Assembly: GCA_039621445.1 (NCBI GenBank)
Contig: CP154955.1
Location: forward strand, 26,740,029-26,804,028
Source of the DNA: Euglena gracilis
Taxonomy: Eukaryota > Euglenida > Euglenophyceae > Euglenales
Direction: 5' to 3'
DNA: 64,000 nucleotides
In this document: positions 46,385 to 59,009 of the stretch, one piece after another
Numbering within the stretch: the stretch's first letter is position 1
Layout: the number at the start of each line of letters is the position of its first letter
Translations under genes and position numbers: made by a program
Notes under the pieces: generated by a model
The model's database searches: none
What the model saw: the letters and a program-made list of their open reading frames with translations, nothing else
What the model was told of the DNA's origin: nothing

Positions 46385-47600
46385 AAGGCTTTGAAAATAG
46401 TTCTTCAAGGTGTGAAGATGGAGAACGGGGCCGGGGATCATTTTGAATCCCTTTTCTGGGCAACATAAAGGGCCACATGCCAGATGCTTTCTGACTTTCT
46501 CTGACTAATAAGCCAAACACGGAACGGAAGTCGAAAAATTTCGGCAAAGGGGGGCTAATTCCGGGGGGGAAATGATTTCTGGCATTGCTGAAGCACTGTC
46601 CATCGACCCAAAACTCAAAAAAAGTGCTTTTTAGCTTTTTGATTTTCAACCTGGACGGACGTTGGTTGGATGCCTGGATGGCACTTTGTTCGCCCTTGGA
46701 AAATAGACGTCTTAAAAGCCCTTGATAAATTCTAAGATGCCTTAAAAAACCTTTAAAACCTTTTTTTAAAAAAGCCTTAAAACCCAGGAAAAAAATTCGC
46801 TTTGAAAATAATACTGCCTGGGTGCGTGGCGAGCTGCATGATGAGGAACATGTGGGACTTGAACATTGAAATTATGCTCAAAATTGCTTTGTGCCGAAAC
46901 CCATACCCAGACAGACCTCTAGCCCGGAACCTCCCTCCCCCCGGTTCTTGAGTTAAGAAGTCTGCTAGGGGGAAGGTCCCTCATGGGGGCCAACTTAGTG
47001 GGTTTAAACCCAGGGGGAAAGCACATGTTTGGTGTCGCAGGCTCTCCGCAAAGTGAAGCAAAGGCTTGTTTTTTCTGGGGCTCACTCTCCAGAACCAGCA
47101 GCTCAAACACCTGAATCCCTACCCCAGCAATTGCAGGTTCATTGCATGGAAAATCAGAACGACAATTGTGCAAATGAAAATTTGCACAACTTCGAAAATG
47201 CACAAATTACAGCTTGTGGATGGCGGCCGGTGCAGACATCTTTTGGTTGCACAGCAGATGCAAAGGTGCGTGTAACCCCCAACATAAAAGCCCCCGTTTT
47301 CGGTCGACATTCCAGCAAAAATGCAAACAATAGCCCCCCCCCCCCCCGCCAAACAAAGCCCTGTTTTCAGCAACCAACTCAAAACAGAGATCTGGTCGGC
47401 TTATTTGGGGAGAGGACAAGGAAAAGCCAAATACACAAAATATGTGAGATGCATGAACATGAACGAGTATTCAGCCATGAGTACAAGAGAGGTGACACCG
47501 TCGAAAGAAAAGTTAGTTCCACTGTTCAACAAAAGGCAAGAAAAAAAGGTGGCAGTGGCCAGCCTGTCCCAGTCCAAGGGCGGCTGTGCTGCCTTTTAGT
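46385..47600. other. No gene recognised
   Basis: Includes a CTTAAAAAACCTTTAAAACC-type tract at 46.70-46.80 kb similar to one at 52.68-52.75 kb. The plus-strand ORFs at 47029-47625 have no motif. Confidence 0.3.
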
Positions 47601-47608
47601 GCCGGGAC

Positions 47609-47887
47609 CAGGGGTTTTTTTTTAAGAACGGGGGGGGGGGAAGAACATACCCACCCATCCCCTGGGGGGCGGGGGCCCGCGGGGGTCCCGGGGAACCACT
47701 AAATTTTCCCAAAAATGGACAAAAATCGCGAAAAACGCTAAAAAAAGCACATTTTCAAAAAATTTCGGCGCCGGAAAGTACATCCCCCCGGGGCACCAGG
47801 GACCCCCCCCCCTGGGGACCCCCCACCCAGGGGAGAGGGCTCGGCTGCCCCCTCCAGGGGTCCAACAAGGGGTCCAAAAACCCCCTG
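47609..47887. mobile_element. Introner-like element, perfect target duplication
   Basis: Left end CAGGGGTTTTTTTTTAAG, right end on the other strand CAGGGGGTTTTTGG. Perfect direct repeat GCCGGGAC at 47601-47608 and 47888-47895. 279 bp with C/G tracts and a TTTCGGCGCCGGAAA palindrome in the centre. Confidence 0.8.
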
Positions 47888-48685
47888 GCCGGGACCGCTG
47901 GGGCAGGGGAGGGGCTTCAGGATGGAGAGGCCCGGCGGAGCACACCCATCCAAATATCAGGTGGCATGGACAGAAATACGTCGGAGCCAACCAAAACCAG
48001 TATTGCAATATTGGCCCTGGGAAGGGACGTTGGATATCTGGAGAACACAGAGGCAGAGACCAGGGGGCTTCACCGCCGACCAGTGGATGTGCAGTAACTT
48101 CAGACGACGTGTCAGATAGCATATTTCCTGCCTGATTATTGTGGAGCCACAGCTTTGTATTCTGCTTCGGAAACAAAAATTGACTGGGAAAAGCCGCATT
48201 CCTTTCGTCACTTCTTTTTGACCTCTGCACACTGTGCCAAAACCAACCGCACCCCTCAGGAAACTGTCTCCGGACAAGTCAGTGAGTGCAGTGGTAGGAG
48301 ACAGGTCCCTGCAAGGACTATGAGGACACGTCAGCTGGTACACAGTTCAGAAGACAGTTTCCCGGGCGGGTCAGAGGGGGAAAAAAGTCGACACTTTCGA
48401 CCCCCAGTGACAAAAAAAAGCCTGGAAAGCATTTTTTCACAAGATTTGACCCCAGAAGCCTGAAAAGACGTTCTGAATTTACCCCGATGCTGCCTTTTTT
48501 AACCAAAAAATCTTTTTTAAAAATTTTCTTATGAGATAGGTCAACGGTACGAGGCAGGTCAGCGGGGATGGAGGCCAGAGGACAATTTCCAGGGGATGGC
48601 AGTTCCCCCCCCGGGGGGAGGGGGGTAGGTATCACCTGCTGTTGCAGGACCTGGTGGTAACCGCGTTGGGGTTCCCTCCACAGTG

Positions 48686-48830
48686 GGGTACCTGCACTGC
48701 CAAAAAGCCTCCGGGGCCGCCCCAGCCGGGGCGCCCCAGCTGGGGGGTCGCTTCGGTTGGACCGGGTTGGGCCGCCCCAGCTGGGGGGGTTCGTCGTTGG
48801 CCGGGTTGGCCCGAGAGCGGGACCCCACCC
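48686..48830 (-). CDS. GC-rich possible exon, unknown
   Basis: A minus-strand frame reading RANPANDEPPQLGRPNPVQP...PEAFWQC ends at a GTACCC donor. It contains imperfect GCCCCAGCTGGGG repeats and no clear acceptor. Called only because of its composition and position upstream of RING copy 1; the plus-strand frame is equally open. Confidence 0.22.
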
Positions 48831-49642
48831 GCGGCGCGCCGACCGCGGCGCGCCGACCACTACGCGCCGGAGTGACGCCGGGGACCCCCCTCTCAGTGGA
48901 CGCGACCCCCCCTTCTCATGGCATGCCCCCATCGCATTGCCCATGCCCCCATCGCCCCACCGCCCACGGGTGTGCCTCTGCTGCTACCCTAAAGGGGTGG
49001 CCCTCTGTTGCTAACCTAGCTGTGTTGGGGGGTGTCATGGTGTGCCTCTTGCTACCCAGTCCTATGGGGACACCCGTGCCAGGTGGGTGTTCATGGCCCC
49101 CCCTCTATGGGGGAATTTTTGAGGGGGGGTTTCATGGACCCCCTCCTATGGGGAAAAGCGGCGGCGGTTTTAAAGCGCAGAGTTCCCAACGGGCTTCGGT
49201 TTTAAAGTTCCCAAATGTGTTGCCCTCAGGGCATAAAACTAGAGGAGGGAGGGGAGAGGGGTGTTCATGGACCCCCCCTCCCATGGGGAAAAACCCCGTG
49301 CAAAGCGTAGGATATTTTTGAGGGGCTTCAAAAAGTTCCCAAAGTTGCGTTTTAAACAAATTGTCCAAAAAAAAGATGATAAAAATATAGTTTTCCGGCG
49401 AAAGCGCCGTTGGTTCCAGGGGTTCCTTCACCCCCGGCCCAGAAGGGGGGGGGGGTCCGGACCATCCCTGGGGGGGGAGTCAAACTCCCCCCTGTGCAAA
49501 TCCAACGCTCACTTAGCCCCACAGGTCTACGGAAAGGGTTCGGTATAAGGGAGAGGAGTGGTCCAGGACCTCCCGTGATTGCCCTGTTGGCAGGAGGAGG
49601 GGGGGCTAGGAGGGTGCTTTGCTATTGAGGTGGAACCCTCAC

Positions 49643-49784
49643 CCCATCCCTCGGACGGTCCGGCACTCGGGCGGCCGTTCAGTGGGAGGCCCCTCTGCGT
49701 CCCCTGCGCCGACAGCCGCCGCTCCGTCATCTCCCCCACCACGTCCTCCATCAGCTGCATCAGGAACTGGCGGGGGTTCGCCAT
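49643..49784 (-). CDS. Probable exon starting MANPRQFLMQLMEDV
   Basis: Acceptor ccctgcgcag directly precedes the ATG at 49784-49782, and a GTGAGG donor follows at 49642. The 47 codons begin with an amphipathic helix (MANPRQFLMQLMEDVVGEM) and continue Gly/Pro-rich. It leaves in phase 1, compatible with the phase-1 start of the UIM exon at 45965. It may therefore be a 5' exon of RING copy 1, but this is not demonstrated. Confidence 0.42.
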
Positions 49785-50185
49785 CTGCGCAGGGCAGACC
49801 TGTGGGATGAACGGCCAAATTCGTGTACACGGCGCCTACACGCCTGTACGGGAAGGGAGGGTCGAGCTGAAACTGCGCGGGCGGTCCTCGAACACAGTCA
49901 ATAAAAATCCACGGGAAAAATGGACAAAAAAACTGGTCATGGTTCAGGGGTTGAAATGATTTCTGGCATCCGTGGGCCATCGTCCAATCCACCCAAAACT
50001 TCAAAAAAATGCTTTTATTCGACTTCTCGGATTTTCGACCACGTTTGATGTCTGGATTGGTCATTGGGAAGGCCTTGGTTGAGGGACGGTCCTTGCAAGG
50101 GAAGACAAGAAACCCACCCCTTGAGGACCACCCTGGCAAAACATTGTTTAAGCCGAAGAGACCCCCCAGGAGGGTCAGAAGCAAT

Positions 50186-50482
50186 CAGGCTTCTTTTAAC
50201 CAACCCCGGGGGGAGGGGGGTGCCTTGTGCTGTGGTGCCTGCCCAAAGCAGGCACACCCCCCCCCCTGGTTTAGGCCCCTGGTGCCTGCCGAGCAAGCGA
50301 ATTCTCCCTTGAAGGTGGCTTTTTGGGGCCCAGCGCCTTTGAGTTTTGGGGTGTGCTAAAGCACTACCCACCCCAAAACCCACACGACGCCCACCCCGGG
50401 GGGAGGGGGGGGGGGCGTCGAAAATACCATGGCCCCCTGCCTCCCATAGCACCCCCCTGCCACTTTCCTTAAAAAGAAGCCT
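50186..50482. mobile_element. Introner-like element, 7/8 target duplication
   Basis: Left end CAGGCTTCTTTTAACC, right end on the other strand AGGCTTCTTTTTAAGG. Flanks GAAGCAAT (50178-50185) and GAAGCAGT (50483-50490). The family relation to 25810-26069 and 29440-29675 is clear from the ends and the TGCCTGCCCA-G-CAGGCA internal pair. Confidence 0.7.
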
Positions 50483-51413
50483 GAAGCAGTTTGAAGTGCG
50501 ATGGCACCACCTGGACATAAAATGCATGGACCCACCAATGTACATGGTAAGGCTGACCAGGGCGTCGCTTGACTGGACCCCCCCCCTGGTGGGGAGGGGT
50601 CCAGCTCAAAGAGGTGAAAATTTGGGATGGCTGGAACAAGGCTGACCCTACATGCTGGGAAGGAGTCCCCCCCCCCCGATGGGCTTCCCTGGTGGACACC
50701 CATGGTGTGGTGGTGGTTAACGGGCAAGCTCTTTCTTTGTGGAAGTTTTTCAGGTTCAGCATTTTTAAAGTTGAAATTTCTTCTCTGTGCCTTCTGTGCC
50801 GACCAGCCAGCCTGCAGCCTTTTCCAACCTCGAACCTACCCCATAAACAAGTTTTACAAGCTTTGATTCCTGTCAATGTGTGACAGATTTTTTTCTTTCC
50901 GGAGATGAATGGGGGAAAATGGGTCAGAAAGCGGCTTCAGAAGATCAAATTTGTTGAAAGATTGGCAGCTTGAGGGCATTTTTTTGCGGTTGCATTTTTT
51001 TGGACCTCAGTTAAGCCCGGTTCGGGCGAGTTCCAGCCAGGGACCCCTCTGAAAGGGGTGGTGTGGGACCCCACCTCCAACCTCGAAAAGAAAAGGTGTC
51101 CGGAAAATCTGTCGGTTCTGTAGATGGGCAGAGGCTCGGACACCATACCAAAGTTGTTGGAAAATCCCTGATTTATGTTTGAAAATAAAGCAAAAGTGCT
51201 CAATCAGTGAATTTCTGAAACACTTTAAAATACCCAGAATGTGAAAGATGTGCAATATGCTTTGATAAATGAGGGGGAAAGGCATTTTCTTCACTTCCCA
51301 GTGCGCACCGGGAGATTTTTCGCAATTTTTGGAACCTGCCAAGAGGGGGGTGGGGGCCCCACCAGCTTGACCTCGGGGAGTGGGGGGGTTGGGACCCCCC
51401 CCTTCAAACACCT

Positions 51414-52158
51414 ACCTCCCCCCCCCAAGCCCAATGAACACTAAGGTGACAATCTAGTCGGTCCGAACGGGGGGCGTTCATTGGACATGGGTGTTCACTA
51501 ATTATGTCACCTTCTCAGTGTAGCCTTGAAATGTGCATAAACAGTGCACGCCAGGGCAAAACGGGAAGGCCTGGTGGGGGGGGGGTCGACCCCCCCCCAC
51601 CCACCACAGCATTTTCACCGATTTTTGGGAAAACGGGGATGTTGGCCAGAAAAAAAATTTCTTTCTTTGGCAGAATCAAATTTTACTGACATCTTTCTCT
51701 TTGAATTTTTTTGGACTTTCAATGGCATTTTTTGCTTCAAAAAATCTCAAAATCAAAATTTTGAGAAAACGTTGAATATTTGGAAGGTGTGAAAAAATTG
51801 GGGTTTGGGTGGTTTTGGGGGAGACCCCCCTATATGGGTCCCAAAATGGGTCAAAAAAAAACCACCCGGCGCCGAAGGCGCCGGAATTATTTTTTTTCCG
51901 GGTCCAAAAAATTGGTGCTCCCGAAAATGCGGGAAGAGGTGGTGGGGGGGTCGACCCCCCCCCACCCACCATGCAGGGGGTGGGGGGGGTCGACCCCCCC
52001 ACAAATACGGAAGCCTGACTGGAATCAGTACCGTGACCTGAATCAGAATCACTGGCATCCTCACAACAGCAACAAAGGAATATTTCCTTGCCGACGCAAA
52101 AAAAGTATACGGTGACAATCTAAGGGTGTTCATTGGGCTTGGGGGGGGGAGGTACCTC
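51414..52158. mobile_element. Element with ~29-bp inverted ends containing GGTGACAATCTA
   Basis: Perfect inverted arms TACCTCC...C-run...AAGCCCAATGAACAC at about 51413-51442 and 52125-52155. A GGTGACAATCTA motif just inside each end lies in direct orientation. The body holds a CTATATGGGTCC segment and a GGCGCCGAAGGCGCC stem-loop shared with other elements. No target duplication was identified. Confidence 0.5.
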
Positions 52159-52282
52159 AATATCGAACAAAAAAAGATTCCAAAACATTACCATACAGTT
52201 TGGTATCCAGAATACCCAAAATAAACACATTGATTCCAATGAAACATCCATGGCCTGAGCGCCACGGGTGCATTTTGCTGTT

Positions 52283-53340
52283 CTACAGCAGCTCGGCATC
52301 CCACCACCAGAGCTTCAGGGATGTTCTTTGGATGAACTTTTGATACTTCTCAACACCGCCACATCCGTTGGCCCACCACTGTAACACCCGCCAAAAAAGA
52401 TGAGCCCGAAGCCTTATGACCTTTGAACACCAAATTGAAATTGGCGGTGAGGCTGCGGTCGAAGTGCGCAAGGCACCATGGCGGCATGACCTCAGCACCC
52501 CCGGATTCCCCATGCAGCACGACCCCCTTCCCTCCCGATAAAATGGAGGAGCAAAGACATGGGCCTGCTCCCTTCGCCCAGTCACACTGCTTGCCCCAGT
52601 CTGAAGCAACTGCCTGCCACATCCCACAATGGGTTTGGTGCAGCGGGTATTTTCTAGGGCGCCTTAATAAACCTTTTAAAAACACTTTAATAGTACTTGG
52701 CCAAACGCATTTAAAAACCTTTAAAAAAACTTTAAAAACTTTTAAAAAAACATTTTGGGAAATTTCTCGAAATTCGAGCCGAAAATGAAGTCGCAAAATC
52801 TCGGCAAAAACAAGCCAACCGCGGGGGAAAAAGTGATTTCTGGCATCGCTGGAACACCCCAAAAAAAATGGGGTTGTCAATTTTCCCGTTCGATGATGGG
52901 ATGGCCCTTGGACTTCCCAAGGAAATGGACGCCTGAAAAAGGTAGAAACGCCTTAAAAACCTCTTGCCTTTTAAAAATTTGTTAAAAATCGCTTAAAAAG
53001 CATATTTTTTGAAGAAAAAAATATGCCTTAAAAATACCCCTGGTTGGGTGTTGTAAAACAACGTCCTCTCCTCTCCCAGCCATTCATTCACTCGTCCTAG
53101 AAAAGAATTGCACGTCTGCAAGGAACCAATATTGTCATTTGTCACTGGAGCCCCAGTCTGTGAACAGCTGTCGAGCAAGCAAAAATTCTGAAAAGTTCCT
53201 TGAGTTTCAGGAGACAAAGACAACGCCGAAATGTCGGAAGTTGGACGGACGGGCGTCCAGGGGTTGAGGGGAAGCCCCTGGCAGTCCAAGCGAGTGGAGT
53301 CACTTTGATGCGCGTGCAGCACCCGCACCACCCGGCGCAA
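52283..53340 (-). CDS. Possible two-exon coding region interrupted by an introner-like intron
   Basis: Minus-strand open frames 53046-53340 (...LHAHQSDSTRLDCQGLPL... to ...ERTLFYNTQ) and 52283-52635 (...GCGRQLLQTGASS... to ...TSLKLWWWDAELL, stop) join in frame when the element at 52641-53042 plus one 8-nt repeat is removed. I do not recognise the product, and other frames through 52.3-52.65 kb are also open, so the reading is tentative. Confidence 0.35.
52641..53042. mobile_element. Introner-like element, 7/8 target duplication
   Basis: Left end CAGCGGGTATTTT, right end on the other strand CAGGGGTATTTTTAAGG. Flanks GTTTGGTG (52633-52640) and GTTGGGTG (53043-53050). The body differs from the others: T/A-rich with CCTTAAAAACCTTTTAAA-type tracts rather than G/C tracts. 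Confidence 0.65.
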
Positions 53341-55410
53341 ACGCCAACCCGGACATCAGCACGTCAGAGAAGGATCCGCAGTGGACGATGTTGGAGAACT
53401 GGGACGTTGCTGCGTTGCTCCCAAGGAGTCTGGCTGTCCCTGGAAAGGTCCAACGCAGGACGTTTGCCGGGGGGCTGCCCACTTCCTTCCTTCCGGCCCT
53501 GCGGGGATGACTGGCAGGGGGGTCCGACTCCACTTTAAAAACCAGCCGATCAGTTTATGAAGGCCTCATTTGTGCCCAGGAAAAACAAAGTCAATCCTGG
53601 TGCCATCAGCATCCGGCGGCCACTTTCAGTCAGTTCTGGTCGAAGCCAGGGGGCTCCAAACCAAATACCTCCGAAAACACCTGATCCCCAGGGGTGGACC
53701 ACCATCCCACCTGCTGGATGGTCTGGACCCAGTTTTTTGCTTCTTTGACAGTTTGGAAGAAAATACGGTGGACGTCCTCCTGTGGTGGTGTGAGCTTGGC
53801 GCCCCCCCCCCCCCCGGGTTGTCTCCATTAGAGCTGGCAAACAAGGAAAATTGACTTATGAGTTTGGCACCGACGGCAATTTAACTGCTGGTGAAGATAC
53901 AAGGATACGCTGTAAGAGACACCCACCCATCCAGTTGTCTGGGGTACCCACCCCATTGGCAATACATCAAACATGCAAAGCACCCGAAAAGCACCAACGA
54001 CCTTTGTGCCTGTGCGGGGTGGGCCATACATGAATACTTCTGGGAGAGATGCCTGCGGACAACTGTGGCAGGGCACGTGGAAATTTGTCCTTCAAAGAAG
54101 AACGGGATGAAATGACCATCAGGCAACTTGGCTTAAAACATACACTGCTTGGCATTTTCGGAGCAATTGCGCCCCAGCACAAATTATTGCCATAGGCCAC
54201 GGGTTGTTCCCCGGCAACGCTGTCGAAAATTCGGAAATCAATCATTGGTATATCATAAGGAATATCAGACCTGGTATCCCCCCAAGTTCCCCCCCCAGGA
54301 TGGATCGTTGGGGAACAGTCATTTCAAAAAGAAACCTTTTGGAATTAGGTGATATTGATGATGAGCCAGATTCAATGAATTAACCTTCAAATCACACAAT
54401 CGCATTTTGCACAATTGTGCCTTTCAGAATTTCACCTTCATTTTAAATGCTCAGAAGCTGGGTCTATTCCACATTTCTCCCAGAAATGGAAAGCAAGCAG
54501 CATTGACCCCACCACAAGGCACCAAGAACCCCCGGGGTTTGGGGTGGGAGCTCAGAGGTTGGAAAAATTGGCTGGTTGGGGAAAAGCTGGCTCACCCCTC
54601 CCATAGGAGTCCATAGGGGTCCCGGGGCCGGAGCTTGGTCTGACTTGGGGTCAAACCAGGTATCAAAAAAATCGAAACTGCCAAAATGTCCAAAAAAACT
54701 GCCAATTATGCAAAAACAAAAATCATTTTTAACCCCAAATTTTGCCCTGGCCAGCCCTTCTCCGACCCATTTCACCCTTTTGTTGACCTATTCTTTGCCC
54801 AATATTGCACCCCCGAAAGCAAAAAATCTGGCAGTCCGGCCTCCCAAAGGGCTGGAAGAAAATAAATAAACCTCGTTGATGGGGGGGGGTCCGGAATTGG
54901 AAAAGGGCTGCTGGCTGGCTGGGCCACCCGGGGGGATCAAATTTTCATAAGCACCATGGACAGGACCCCACTCGCCACCTGACATCTCTCAAAACAAGAC
55001 ACCCCAATTGAAGACATTCTTCATGCCCCCCATTGTGACACGGGCTAAGGACTTCCAGAAGGATCTGTACGACAACCCTGGAAATTTGAGCCAGAACTGC
55101 GGCCAAAATCAAACTGCGAGCATGAAACAAGCACCGAAATATGCAGCAAATGCTTTCACGTAAGCACATTTTTTTCCAATTTTGCAAGCACACAGTGATT
55201 TATGAGCATCAATATCGAAAATTATCCAAAATCCAGTTTTAATCCAGTAGATTGGAATCAGTACCAAATGTATGAAGAAGTTTTAAACATGAAATCACAC
55301 TGATTTGAAACAAACCAGGTGTCAGTTTTTGGGAAGCATAGAATAACCCCCCCCCCTCTCAACAAACACCCCCCATGGTGCGTTATTCGGGCGACCAAAC
55401 TGCTTGTGCA

Positions 55411-55456
<46 letters not shown>

Positions 55457-57875
55457 GAAATGCCCTGAAAAACTGCCAATTATGCAAGAAATCATTTTTT
55501 GAACGAAAAATTTCGCTGGCCAGCCATTTTTTATCCTGTTTTTGCTCAATTCCGCCATTTTTGCACCTCCAGGAACAAAAGTCCGTTACCATCCAGCCGC
55601 CCTTTGGGAGGCTGCATATGTTCTGATGCCAGGATAATGAATTTTTTCTGTTTTGCCGCCACTGCAAGATGTTTCCATAAACAATTGCCTGGTCGTGTTT
55701 GCAGCCACACTATTGGAGGATGTGCGCAGTCCGAGGGGAACAGCCTCAAAACAGGGGGCTGAGGGATGCACAAAAGCAACAGACAACTGCTTCGCATCAA
55801 AGGGGAAAAGATTTTTTGAATTTTGTGTAAAAAAAACAGCATCTTCCTGGCACCCACTGCCCAAAACCCGAACTGGAAATTTCATACCAAGGGGGTTCAC
55901 CACCCGGAAAACAGGAATTTTTTTCACGGGGAAAATAAGTCCCAGAGAATGATATCTCAAATTGGGGACGTCTTGCCTCACAGTCCTCCCCCTGGATTTT
56001 TCGCGCCCCCCCCCCCTCTTCGCACTCCCCTCACCCACCCGTGCTGCCCCCAGGGAAGAACGGGAAGGGCGGCCTGGTGGCGGTCAGACCCCCACCCGAG
56101 AGGTGGGGGGATCAACTTCCCCCACCCACCACAGCATCGCACAAAAAAAAGTCCCTTCGGTGCCAAAGGCACCAAAAAAATAATATAACACAATGGTATA
56201 ATATATTTTATAATATATAATATTGTATATACAATGAATAATGTAATGCATATAATATTATATATAATAATATACGATATATAATATAATACAATATGTA
56301 ATAATATTATGTACTATATAATATTGATATTGAGCGGAGTGAGAGGGCAAAGGGGGACAGCAGGGCTGCACAGGAATCCCCAAAACCCTGTGGGTGGTGG
56401 GAGGGCCAACCAACCAATTCCCTCAACCCCATCCTGCCCCCAGCAGGCCTTCTCCGCCCACGAATAGATTCAAAATCAAAATGTAACCGGCCATATATAA
56501 CCCCCCCGGTTTGAGGTTTGGGCGAGACCGTCAGGAGAGGGGTTTGTGTTTGGGGGGGCCGGTGTATTTTGGGTGGGAAATTCAACCTTCCATGGCCAAA
56601 AGCATAAAAGCATGCATATCTCCAGTCCATTTTGCCTAAAAAGCACTAATTTTAGGCACGATTCTGCTGGTGTCCATTTCTGGAACAATGCTGTCAAAAT
56701 TAAGGCCTTAAAAAAATGTTACAAAATGGGGAATTTTCTGTTCGGAATTTTCCCCATCTCGCTCTGTGCCATCCGTCCATCAGAGCTTCTGTAGACAGGG
56801 GGTTTTATTTGGTCGCCAAATCAAAGCCCCCAGGGGGGGATTTCAGGAGTGAGGTAATATTTTGAGGGGTGATACCTGTTGACTCCTGACTTTGTCCACA
56901 GGTGGCCCCGTCATGGGGGGGGATGCCACTGGGAATGAAAACCAGGCTGAGCAGCAGTTGGACGCAACGACGCAGTGCCTGGCTGGCAGCTGTGGGGAAA
57001 GGCACCATCTACATCACCCTGACCTTGCACGTCATTCAACGGTGCCCAGGGGTTGCTCGCTTGGAATGCGCACCACCACAACCACCACGCCACCTTCGAT
57101 TGGATACCGTATGGAATGTCTGCCCCCTCCCCCCTGCTGGAGACCAAGAGACCCAGACGATGCCTTGCTGAGCCTTGTGGCCCCTGCTCTCGAGGTGAAC
57201 ATTTGAGAGAGCGGGAGAGAGCAGGGAGGAGGGGAAATGCAACAAATGCATTCCGAGCACCATACGAGACCCTAAAGTGTTTGGATTTCCGCTGCAGGGA
57301 GGATTCAACGTGAAAGCCGGGTGGGAGGTGGACTGGACCAGGACCTCGACCATTGGGGGGGGATAGGAGGGGGGGGATAGGAGGGGGGGGATAGGAGGGG
57401 CGCCCCACATTTGAACTCCACAGCTCCACACACCCTCTTTCATTGAACGCCTCCTTTTGATGGAAAACGTTTTCTTGTCCAATGCGGTTTGTTTCATGCA
57501 CATACAATCTGTGTCTGCCCCAATCCGTGCATGCCTTCTACACTCATGTCACGCGGCAATGGTCCCCCCCCCCACATGTGGGTTGGCCCAAAAAAAATCT
57601 GGGTCACAGGTGTGACTGAATGGTATGCCTGGTGGAACCGCATCCCAGATAAAAAGATGAAGCATACAATAATGATATGATAATATATGAGAGTATAAAT
57701 AATGTGATCCCTTCAAAAAATTTTCACATTTGAGGCAAAGAAAGTCAAAGAGGCGCAAACGTGTATGGCTGGGAGCTGACAGCAACCTACCTCCCCCCCT
57801 TGCCCCCTACCCTGTTTGGTTAACAGGCCAGGGGGCAAACTTGGGCAACTTGGGGACAGGGTTATGGTTGGAGGG
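53341..57875. other. No gene recognised
   Basis: Contains an introner-like fragment at about 54520-54960 (C/G tracts, CTGGCTGG, CATAAGCACC) and a TATAATATA tract at 56180-56325. Three GGGATAGGAGGGGGG units lie at 57352-57398. ORFs are scattered and without motif; 53.85-54.12 kb has a Cys/His-containing plus-strand ORF that I could not assign. Confidence 0.3.
55412..55455. repeat. Poly-G run of 44
   Basis: Uninterrupted G homopolymer. The true length may differ, since such runs are prone to sequencing error. Confidence 0.9.
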
Positions 57876-57879
57876 GAGT

Positions 57880-58445
57880 TGGGGAAGGCTCTCGAGCCTC
57901 GTCGAACGCTCTGAACAGTTGCATACAAAAGAACATAGGCAACAAAAGGAAGCTGCGCACGCAGGGCATATGCAAAACAATGCATTTTTTCGGGCCTCGT
58001 GGCCGAACATATGTTCGAGGTTGTTCAAGGAGGCTCTCATGCCTCCTGGAAAATGCCTCGAACGCGTTCGAGGAGACTCGTGGGCCTCCTCGAACATGCC
58101 TTGGATGCGGGTCCCAAAATCAAAAAAGTCACTTGCTGTGTCTGTGCAACTCCCTTTTGCTGCCCATGTCCTTTTGTACACAACTGTTTGGGGGCCCCCA
58201 GAATAACAAAGTCCCTCACGCACATGCCGTGCGCGCAATCGTTTTTATTGTGAAAGACGTTTTCGAAAACAACTTTTTGCAAAAGGCCCCTAACATATGC
58301 CTGCATACATCTACTGTAGGAGGAGGCTCTCAAGCCTCCTCAAACGAACTTTGAACAAACTCGAACCACGTTCGAGGAGGCTGTTTTAGGTTCCTTAATG
58401 GTGGGGGGCGTTCGAGGAGGCTCAACCTCGAACGTTCTGTTCTCT
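57880..58445. repeat. TTCGAGGAGGCTC hairpin-repeat cluster
   Basis: At least six TTCGAGG(AGG)CTC / GCCTCCTCGAAC units, several paired as short hairpins (for example CCTCGAACGCGTTCGAGG at 58061). In addition 57912-57960 and 58141-58190 form an imperfect inverted repeat (AACAGTTGnnTACAAAAG). No coding function is evident. Confidence 0.6.
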
Positions 58446-59009
58446 GTGCTGCAACGAAAACACAAACAGCAACCACAAAAACAAAAACAAAAACAAAGAC
58501 ACGAACAAGATATCTGTCTGGGAGCACACTGTTGTGGGAAATGGAAGAAATTGGTCAAATATCGGGGCAACCACATGAGCTGAAAACCAACTCTGGATTG
58601 CCTAAACAGTGAAAGGTCCAGTGGATTAAAATCTCCTTCCAAGCAGTAAAAAAAAAAAACCCAAAAATTGAGGCCAGTGTATTTTGACACAATTTCCAAA
58701 GGCATACCCCACAGTGTTTGGTAAACACGATATTGGCTACAAGCATGACCCCAACTGATCCACTTTAAAAACGGTTTGCAAACTCACCACTCGGTTCGTT
58801 GCAAAAAAAATATTTCGACAAAATGCTGTGCAAAGTCCAATTGTCAGGATTGTGGGTTGGGCCAAAAATACAAATTATGGACTGCATTTCCTTCTCCTGG
58901 AAAGGCACGTGTCAGAGAGGGGGGGAGAAAGGGAGAAAGCAGGAAGAGAGGGGAGAAAAGAGGCAGAGGGACAAACAAGGTTCCACAAGGCGGGCCCTTG
59001 TCCCCACAC

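Noticed and set aside
50553-50646. AAGGCTGACC repeated 86 bp apart beside a CAGGGCG end
   Set aside because: No CCTG right end precedes the second copy, so it cannot be called a target duplication.
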